NCBI GenBank assembly: GCA_007132365.1
Contig: SLOS01000077.1
Coordinates: 1-6,834, forward strand
Reading direction: 5' to 3'
Length of the DNA stretch: 6,834 bases
Origin: Bacteroidales bacterium
GTDB lineage: Bacteria > Bacteroidota > Bacteroidia > Bacteroidales > PUMT01
How positions within the stretch are numbered: the stretch's first letter is position 1; each line of letters starts with the position of its first letter. A program made the position numbers and the translations under genes. This document shows, in pieces, positions 1-5,377 of this stretch. Under the pieces are notes generated by a model. That model did not search any database and was not told the DNA's origin. It saw nothing but the letters and a program-made list of their open reading frames with translations.

Positions 1-818
1 CTGTGGATTACCTTGCCCTCATAAAACAAAGCTCCTGTAGCGGTAACCATGATAGCAGCGCTTAAAATGAACATTAAAACAGCAGAAAAAAGCGCATCCC
101 TGGATTGTTCCCTGGTATTATCCCTTCCCCAGCCTTTTCCCTTCATCAGCAAAGGCCTTACTACAAAGGTGGGACCTGCCATGGTGGTTCCGACAAAAGC
201 CGCAACCATCAGCTTGCCCCCCGGAACCTGAGGTATTGACGGGACAAAACCTTTAATTATATCAGAAGGCGGGGGAAGAACAATAAACATTGAAATAATA
301 AAGCTTATTCCCATAATGGTAACAAAAATTACCAGTATCTTCTCAAAAAAGGAATACCTTCCTACCAGAAGCATACCATACAGGGAAATAATCAAAAAAA
401 TAGCTATTCCCAGTACAAACCAATAATTCTCAGGGCCTATTGCGGGGAAAAACATATGAAAAAGTTCGAAAAGCGTGTTGGCAGTCAGGCCCAAAAGCCC
501 CGACAAAGCTGTCCACTGGGCAGCTATAACGCCCAGCACAATGATTACAGCCAGAGGTCTGCCATATCTTATCTTTTTCCTTATACTGTGAATGGCAGTT
601 TCTCCCGTTACAACTGCATACCTCCCGTACGCTTCCATCAATACCCAGGCAAAAAATACGCTCAGAGATAAAACCCATAGCAACTGCATGCCAAACTCAC
701 TTCCCGATCTTGCCATAGCAGTTACACTTCCTGTACCTATGGTATAACCTATACAGAAGATGCCAGGACCAATGGAAAGCATCATTAACCATATGCGTTT
801 AAAAATCGAACTTTTCAT
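1..818 (-). CDS. Atypical Nramp-superfamily membrane transporter (3' end outside window)
   Basis: The first 272 codons of an integral membrane protein are present; the C-terminal part lies beyond base 1. Hydrophobic stretches near residues 11-34, 45-63, 88-112, 132-152, 160-182, 203-221 and 243-264 suggest about seven helices so far. The pattern GPG(I/F)..IGY (17-25) followed by EFG..LLWVL (41-50) is that of Nramp helix 1 and the entry to helix 2, so membership of the Nramp/SLC11 superfamily is well supported. Canonical Nramp proteins carry Mn2+ or Fe2+ with protons, using Asp and Asn of a helix-1 DPGN motif and Met of a helix-6 MPH motif. Here hand alignment puts GTGS (28-31) and AGP (214-216) at those places, so the usual metal ligands are missing and the substrate is unknown. 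The ATG at 818 is chosen because the paralogous remnant at 2785-2892 begins at the equivalent place; no Shine-Dalgarno sequence precedes it. It is the last gene seen in the run and has a 181-base leader with a hairpin. Confidence 0.8.
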   Translation of the reverse strand, partial: MKSSIFKRIWLMMLSIGPGIFCIGYTIGTGSVTAMARSGSEFGMQLLWVLSLSVFFAWVLMEAYGRYAVVTGETAIHSIRKKIRYGRPLAVIIVLGVIAAQWTALSGLLGLTANTLFELFHMFFPAIGPENYWFVLGIAIFLIISLYGMLLVGRYSFFEKILVIFVTIMGISFIISMFIVLPPPSDIIKGFVPSIPQVPGGKLMVAAFVGTTMAGPTFVVRPLLMKGKGWGRDNTREQSRDALFSAVLMFILSAAIMVTATGALFYEGKVIH

Positions 819-856
819 AATTGTTATTAACTGTATATTATGTTAATTCAAAAGTG

Positions 857-880
857 TCTGAGTCAACTTCTTGACCCAGA
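857..880 (-). terminator. Hairpin in the leader of the Nramp-like gene, possible terminator or mRNA processing stem
   Basis: A 10-base-pair stem (857-866 with 871-880, one G.U pair in the transcript) closes a four-base GAAG loop. It lies 38 bases upstream of the Nramp-like start and about 120 bases after the stop of the Tat-propeller gene. In the transcribed direction it is followed after three bases by only four T residues, so as an intrinsic terminator it would be weak. It could instead stabilise the upstream message, attenuate expression of the transporter, or mark the boundary of a transcript. The stem is directly visible; its role is inference. Confidence 0.4.
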
Positions 881-999
881 TTGCAATAACATGCTGATAA
901 AATTCTCTGACCTTTTTATAATTCGAACATATGGTTAACCTACGCTTTATATGTTAAACCTGGGAATATTTAAAGATCGGATATGTAAATCAAGATTGC

Positions 1000-2754
1000 C
1001 TACGGTATTCTATATTCAGATGCTTTATCATATGCTTTATTTCCCACATTATCAACCCATCCTGTATATCCAGGCCCTCCGGCTCCAACATAACCATAAC
1101 TTGCTCCGCTATCATCAGGACTTACCCAGAAAGAATATAAATCCCCATTTTTAAGATAAAAACGAAAACGTACCCTTGTACCGGCCAGGGCTGATAAATC
1201 CCCCGAACCTTTCCAACTAACCTGTTTAAGTGTGCTATCTGATGAGATCGGAATACAGTTTTCGGCAGAGAAGGGTGCAATTACTGAATTATTCTCATTC
1301 AGCACCTCAGCCCTCAGCTCACCCTGCGGACAATCTATATTAACAAACAAGTACTTTCCGTTAAACGATACTAATCGTGTGAGAAGGGTACCTCCATTTC
1401 CTGTGGCAGACAGAGATATGAAGCCATCACGGCGCAAAACAGCAAGACCGGTACTGCCATTGGCATACATTCCGCTTTTCATTTGATCTGAATGAAGGTT
1501 AGTGGGATCACCTTTAAAACCTGTATAGTAAAACCATAGCTGATCACCTACTATATGGCAAATACCCCCGACAGACTGTACATATCCCCGTTCCCAGTCC
1601 CCTACTCTGCGGGTGGCAGGTATGAACGCTTCCCTGTCAGGACGATGCCAGTGAAAACCGTCACGGCTGTAGGAGAGCATAAGTTCAGTTATTTTTGGCA
1701 TGCCAACTTTTTGACACTCGTTGTTCGGGGGGCCAAGATGGATCTGATGAAGCCCGAGCATAATACTTTCATAACCTACCGCCGACAGGTTATAAAGTTG
1801 TGCCTTCTCACCAATGACCGGATCCGGAGGGTCAAGCCTGTCGGCACCTGTCCAGAATACAATATTATCATTGCGCCAACCGGCTCCCCTGATAAAATCA
1901 GAATGTTCACGATAATAACGGGCACGGCCTACGCCAGTTCTGAGTGGACCGCCTGAACGAATACTGTAAATCCATTTCCTGCGGAACGGATTATAAAACA
2001 TGGTGCTGCGATCACCGCAATGACCCGTGCGAAACGGTTCACCCCAATGGATCCCGTCCGGTGACACAAAACTGAATCCGTGACTATCCCGGGCCCAGTT
2101 TGGACCGCGTAAAAACATCTTAAAACGCTCGCCGGGGTCACGCGAATCATGATCTAAAAAAACAGTGGTCGAATCAGGACGAGGCTTGGGAAAAAGCTGA
2201 TTGCTGCCAGGCCGGATATTGGGCCGCTCCCAGTGAATCCCGTCAACACTGGTGGCATAGGCCATACTTCCAATCCATGCGGCCTCGTACCACATCTTAA
2301 AAACCCTGTCCGCCGGATCCCACCATACACCTCCATCCTTGGGACAGGCAACAGGCAGACCCTCATCACCCTTTTCCAAAGCAGTCTCTGGTTTTAAAAC
2401 CGGATTATTATCATACTTTAATGCTTTGTGGTATGCTCTTTTTAAAGTTGTATTCTCAATAAGAAAATCGTCAACCAAGAGTTGACGCCCTACATTAATG
2501 GGTATAACATCAGGAGGATTATGAAGATAGGGAACCGGCATGGGCTCGTAGGAATCAGGACTCATATTTTGCGGAGGCCAGACTTTTGGAAGCCGGATAC
2601 CATTATAAAGTATCTCAATCTTTTCTATATCAGGACGAATCTGACCGCCTGATAAAGTATTATTAACCAGTGGTGAAGACCGGGAAACAAAGGGTGCAAG
2701 CAATCCTGAAGCACTCAGAATAGAAGATTTTTTAATAAAACTGCGTCTTTTCAT
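1000..2754 (-). CDS. Tat-exported GH32/GH43-like beta-propeller protein
   Basis: A 584-residue exported protein. The N-terminus has a twin-arginine signal: KRRSFIKK (2-9) followed by a short hydrophobic, serine-rich segment to about residue 27, so it probably leaves the cytoplasm folded, perhaps with a bound cofactor or metal. A conserved LLVDDFLIE segment (92-100) precedes a propeller-like region with three repeats of an S.DG.HW motif (169-175, 231-237, 363-369) and blade signatures such as WWDP...FKMWY (144-156) and DP..RFKMFLRG (207-217). Residues about 450-545 look like a C-terminal beta-sandwich (GELRAEVL, WKG.GDLSALAG, RFYLKNGDLYSFWVS), as in GH32-type enzymes. Relatives in glycan-degrading bacteria are usually labelled glycosyl hydrolase-like, but I cannot assign catalytic residues or a substrate. 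I start at the ATG at 2754, not the in-frame TTG at 2760, because it gives the canonical Tat leader. No Shine-Dalgarno sequence is seen. It follows the transporter remnant and shares its frame. Confidence 0.82.
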   Translation of the reverse strand: MKRRSFIKKSSILSASGLLAPFVSRSSPLVNNTLSGGQIRPDIEKIEILYNGIRLPKVWPPQNMSPDSYEPMPVPYLHNPPDVIPINVGRQLLVDDFLIENTTLKRAYHKALKYDNNPVLKPETALEKGDEGLPVACPKDGGVWWDPADRVFKMWYEAAWIGSMAYATSVDGIHWERPNIRPGSNQLFPKPRPDSTTVFLDHDSRDPGERFKMFLRGPNWARDSHGFSFVSPDGIHWGEPFRTGHCGDRSTMFYNPFRRKWIYSIRSGGPLRTGVGRARYYREHSDFIRGAGWRNDNIVFWTGADRLDPPDPVIGEKAQLYNLSAVGYESIMLGLHQIHLGPPNNECQKVGMPKITELMLSYSRDGFHWHRPDREAFIPATRRVGDWERGYVQSVGGICHIVGDQLWFYYTGFKGDPTNLHSDQMKSGMYANGSTGLAVLRRDGFISLSATGNGGTLLTRLVSFNGKYLFVNIDCPQGELRAEVLNENNSVIAPFSAENCIPISSDSTLKQVSWKGSGDLSALAGTRVRFRFYLKNGDLYSFWVSPDDSGASYGYVGAGGPGYTGWVDNVGNKAYDKASEYRIP

Positions 2755-2784
2755 ATTCAAATATTTAAATTTGATATCCCCGAA

Positions 2785-2892
2785 TTATATTATTGCAGTT
2801 ACACGTCCTGTGCCGATGGAATAACCTATACACAATATACCAGGACCCGTGGAAAGCATCATCAAATATAGCCGTTTAAAGATATTTCCCAT
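2785..2892 (-). pseudogene. Truncated N-terminal remnant of a second Nramp-like transporter gene
   Basis: An ATG at 2892 opens a 35-codon frame ending in TAA at 2785-2787. By hand alignment with the start of the Nramp-like protein at 1-818, 25 of 35 residues are identical with a single one-residue gap, including FKR, LMMLS, GPGI, CIGY, IGTG and VTA. The DNA is also alike but carries many silent and replacement differences, so it is an old paralogue and not a recent exact duplication. Similarity ends at or just after the VTA codons, in the middle of helix 1; a possible faint continuation (TCGGG) is offset by one base, as a frameshift would give. No transport function is possible from this piece. 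It starts 46 bases after the URO-D-like stop and lies in the same frame as the Tat-propeller gene, 30 bases before its ATG, so it could now be translated as a leader peptide. That last point is inference. Confidence 0.85.
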
Positions 2893-2938
2893 AAGAAGCG
2901 CCTGTTAGTGTTCATATGTGCCAGTTGCCTGTCTGTCA

Positions 2939-3982
2939 TTATCTTAATAAAAATTCTCTTCCTGCCTGCAGCATTGCCAGATAATTTTCCAGTGGAATAT
3001 AGCTGGTTACCCAGTTACCTACTCCAAGGAAATAACCGCCACCGGGTTGACAAACTTCAAGTATCTGTGTGGTTTTCTGTCTTATTGAATCAGGATCCCA
3101 ACGTGCCAGTGCATCCACATCCATCCCGCCAAGAAGTGTCATGCGGTTGCCGTAGCGCTTTTTAACTCCCTCTACAGAAAGTACGTTCTCCTCAAAAGAA
3201 TGCTTGGCATCAATCCGGACATAATCAATATACTCATCGATAATACTGTAAATCTGCCCGCAACTGTGAAAAAAAAAGAATTTGCCATGTTTGTGTGTTA
3301 AATCTGCCAGCTTTTTATGCCATGGAAGAATAAACTGGCGAATTTGTCCGGGAGATATCATCAGCGATGTTTTATAGCCCAGGTCATCGGCAAGGTATAC
3401 TGCCCCATAACATTCATACTTCAGGCATCTTGCAATAACCGCTTCAAGAAAAGTCCCCGCTTTCCTGAACAATGCTTCCACAAGTTCCGGGTTCTCAAAC
3501 ATAGCAAAACATATAGTTTCAAATCCCATCATATCCCTTACCACTTCCCAGAGGTCAACAACATGAAATACCCGCATGTCGGCAGGAAGAGCATCTTCAT
3601 AATAATCAAGTACAGACAGATCTGCATTTTCAGGATCAGGCCAGGGATAAGCTTCAAATTCCTCCCTGTTGGAAATAACCCCTTTCCCCTGGTGAGTCCA
3701 TTCTCCATGATGGCGTGGAGCAACAAGACGTGCGCCTTCAGGGAAAACACGGAAATATTCATGCCCGAGAAACCGGTGTGTTGCAATTGCCCTGTCCCAT
3801 TCTGCAGTCGGGGTGCCCGGATCAATATTTTTCCATATCTGGAATTGTTCGTTTAAACTCTCCTGTAGGTTATCTGCTACTCCGTGCTCGAAAAAATAAA
3901 CACGATCCGGTGTGCCTTCGCGACGAAGATTCTGGTGAAAGCCCTCCAGATTGAGCTCAATGGGAGAAAGACTGATATTCAT
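2939..3982 (-). CDS. URO-D-fold protein, methyltransferase-like branch
   Basis: A 347-residue, apparently cytoplasmic protein with no signal peptide. It has the C-terminal hallmarks of the uroporphyrinogen decarboxylase superfamily: LADDLGYK (197-204), FFFHSCG (236-242), RIDAKHSFEENV (256-267), LLGGMDVD (283-290) and LENYLAML (331-338). HSCG supplies His239 and Cys241, matching the His-x-Cys zinc ligands of MtaA/MtbA-type cobalamin methyltransferases. The third zinc cysteine of those enzymes would fall in GVGNWV (320-325), where Asn323 stands instead. The arginine-rich N-terminal active-site segment of true HemE is absent, so it is not a haem-biosynthesis enzyme. Related proteins are common beside sulfatases and glycosidases in glycan-degrading bacteria; a methyl-transfer or demethylation step is plausible but unproven, and no corrinoid protein is encoded in the window. 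The start at 3982 is supported by a good Shine-Dalgarno sequence. The preceding gene ends 95 bases upstream. Confidence 0.85.
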   Translation of the reverse strand: MNISLSPIELNLEGFHQNLRREGTPDRVYFFEHGVADNLQESLNEQFQIWKNIDPGTPTAEWDRAIATHRFLGHEYFRVFPEGARLVAPRHHGEWTHQGKGVISNREEFEAYPWPDPENADLSVLDYYEDALPADMRVFHVVDLWEVVRDMMGFETICFAMFENPELVEALFRKAGTFLEAVIARCLKYECYGAVYLADDLGYKTSLMISPGQIRQFILPWHKKLADLTHKHGKFFFFHSCGQIYSIIDEYIDYVRIDAKHSFEENVLSVEGVKKRYGNRMTLLGGMDVDALARWDPDSIRQKTTQILEVCQPGGGYFLGVGNWVTSYIPLENYLAMLQAGREFLLR

Positions 3983-3988
3983 ATAAAA

Positions 3989-3993
3989 CTCCT
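3989..3993 (-). promoter_or_regulatory. Shine-Dalgarno sequence of the URO-D-like gene
   Basis: AGGAG stands six bases before the ATG at 3982. It is the only strong ribosome binding site among the starts in the window, and it fixes this start. The other genes have AT-rich leaders without such a motif, which is typical of Bacteroidota. Confidence 0.75.
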
Positions 3994-4020
3994 ATGTTTC
4001 AACAATGTCACGGACAGATT

Positions 4021-4058
4021 AAAAAAATAGCAACCTGATCCAGATCAACCGGGTCTGC
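4021..4058 (-). terminator. Imperfect hairpin followed by T7 run, possible attenuator
   Basis: In the gap between the BNR gene and the URO-D-like gene, an imperfect stem can form in the transcript (GCA/TGC and ACC/GGT outer pairs, TGAT/ATCA around a CTGG loop, with a bulged G and an unpaired CGGT), followed after two bases by seven T residues (4021-4027). The pairing is short and interrupted, so full termination is unlikely; partial termination would lower expression of the downstream genes. The core is also a 12-base palindrome, TGATCCAGATCA (4036-4047, two central bases unpaired), which could equally be a protein binding site. Confidence 0.25.
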
Positions 4059-4077
4059 CCTGTTAATTATTCCCCAG

Positions 4078-5343
4078 TTATTGAACCTTATAATTAAATC
4101 CGGTTGCTTTATTTACAATGATCTTTAACTCAGATCCTTCACTTTGCAAACTGCCTTTGGCAACATCCTCCTCAGAAAATATTGCAAGCAGGATCTCTTT
4201 TTCGTGATGCCGGCTGTAGTCATAAACTATGTAAATGCGCCCGTCATCTGCCTGCATGCCGTCAGGATATGAAACATTATTCCTTTCGTCCAGCATAAGT
4301 CCGCCATACCATGTTTCTCCATCATCATCGGAAAGAAAGGCCATCATCTGCGATCTTCCTGTATCTTCGCCTGCAGGGCCATTCTTGACCAGCAGTATTT
4401 TTCCTGATTGCAACCGGGTAAAAAAGAACCTGGATTGAGTATGCACTATCCCGGTATGGCTCACTTCACTCCAGGTCATCCCTCCATCATAACTGAAACT
4501 TTCGCCTATCCCGTTGCCAAAATTCTCCCTGTGTGTTCGTGTAAGAAGCCACAGCACGCCATCCTTTCTTTCAACAACCTGATACTCTTCGCATTGCCTG
4601 TGCTCCGGCTCCATTGGAATTAGTCCCCCGGGGAAAAATGTCTCTCCTTTGTCCCTTGACAGAAGAGGCTGTGACAATGTGCCAAGTGGAGGAGGGATAT
4701 GACTGAGATGTTCCGGAAAAACGCCAGCCTGCCAGGATCCTGTTGGCCATAACCAGGTGCCGTCACTGAGCACCGTGGGTTTATTAAAATTATTAAGTTC
4801 CATAGCAACAAGCCGTGGAGCGGACCAGTCAGGTGATGCTGCATCAGGATTTTCGGTTGTGATCACCCACAGCTGCGTCCCTCTTGAACGCAGGTGCAGT
4901 GGATACAGGTTCCACATGAACCACATCATGCCATCCGGGTCCAGCCAGAGTGCCGGCTCAGAAGCCCGGTAAGGGGGATCTATCACCATCTCAAAATCAG
5001 ACCAGGTCAATCCTTCATCATCACTTTTGGAAAGCATCACATAGTTTTCAGGCCCCTCACCATAACCACCGCCATACCATGTTACCCAAATCCGCCCCCC
5101 TGAAGTGACAACTACAGATGGTATCCCCTGAAACATCCTTAAAGAATCGGCATATTCGGGACCCGGGTTTTTAATCATATAAGGAAAATGCGGGTATTCC
5201 CTTATTGAAGGCCATTCATCCTTCAACTTCCCATTTGCGCCGGCAGGCGGCTTACAGGCAGGCCGGGCATGAACCAATGATGCTGATATCATAATAATTA
5301 ACAGTGCCGGAAACAGGAATAATAACTTTTTCATTTTAATCAT
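4078..5343 (-). CDS. Secreted BNR-repeat sialidase-like beta-propeller protein
   Basis: A 421-residue protein with a Sec signal peptide (basic MIKMKK, hydrophobic core 7-22, likely cleavage after VHA at about 26). Four Asp-box motifs (S.D.G.T[WF]) occur at 107-114, 229-236, 284-291 and 338-345, the spacing expected for a six-bladed sialidase-type propeller of the BNR_2 kind. The conserved C-terminal block YPDGMQADDGRIY (359-371) followed by YDYSRHHEKEILLAIF matches the broad family called exo-alpha-sialidase-like. The FRIP motif that supplies the first catalytic arginine in true sialidases reads FQGIP (71-75), so sialic acid cleavage should not be assumed; another glycosidase or a lyase-like or binding role is possible. 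The protein probably acts in the periplasm or outside the cell on the same glycan as the sulfatase, whose stop lies 34 bases upstream, which implies co-transcription. The ATG at 5343 is used; a second in-frame ATG at 5334 would also leave a good signal peptide. No Shine-Dalgarno sequence is seen. Confidence 0.85.
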   Translation of the reverse strand: MIKMKKLLFLFPALLIIMISASLVHARPACKPPAGANGKLKDEWPSIREYPHFPYMIKNPGPEYADSLRMFQGIPSVVVTSGGRIWVTWYGGGYGEGPENYVMLSKSDDEGLTWSDFEMVIDPPYRASEPALWLDPDGMMWFMWNLYPLHLRSRGTQLWVITTENPDAASPDWSAPRLVAMELNNFNKPTVLSDGTWLWPTGSWQAGVFPEHLSHIPPPLGTLSQPLLSRDKGETFFPGGLIPMEPEHRQCEEYQVVERKDGVLWLLTRTHRENFGNGIGESFSYDGGMTWSEVSHTGIVHTQSRFFFTRLQSGKILLVKNGPAGEDTGRSQMMAFLSDDDGETWYGGLMLDERNNVSYPDGMQADDGRIYIVYDYSRHHEKEILLAIFSEEDVAKGSLQSEGSELKIIVNKATGFNYKVQ

Positions 5344-5377
5344 AATTTTTTTAGAAAAATATTTGCCTTAACATGTA

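Noticed and set aside
926..955. Inverted repeat AACATAT/ATATGTT and TATGTTCG resembling a Bacteroidota -7 box
   Set aside because: The stem is only seven AT-rich pairs with a 16-base loop, and no -33 element with proper spacing is found, so neither a promoter nor a terminator can be supported.
1555..1956. 133-codon open frame on the plus strand
   Set aside because: It is antisense to the Tat-propeller gene, with no leader signal or family resemblance.
2755..2760. TTG start adding two residues to the Tat-propeller protein
   Set aside because: The ATG two codons later gives the canonical twin-arginine leader, and no ribosome binding site favours the TTG.
2785..2892. Mobile-element scar as the origin of the transporter remnant
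   Set aside because: I see no terminal inverted repeats, target-site duplication or transposase fragment next to it; the cause of truncation remains open.
3317..3856. 179-codon open frame on the plus strand
   Set aside because: It lies entirely antisense to the well-supported URO-D-like gene, has no recognisable motif, and its composition is that of a shadow frame.
2939..3982. Annotation as HemE, uroporphyrinogen decarboxylase of haem synthesis
   Set aside because: The N-terminal arginine-containing substrate segment of HemE is absent, while the HSCG zinc-type motif and gene context fit the methyltransferase-like branch.
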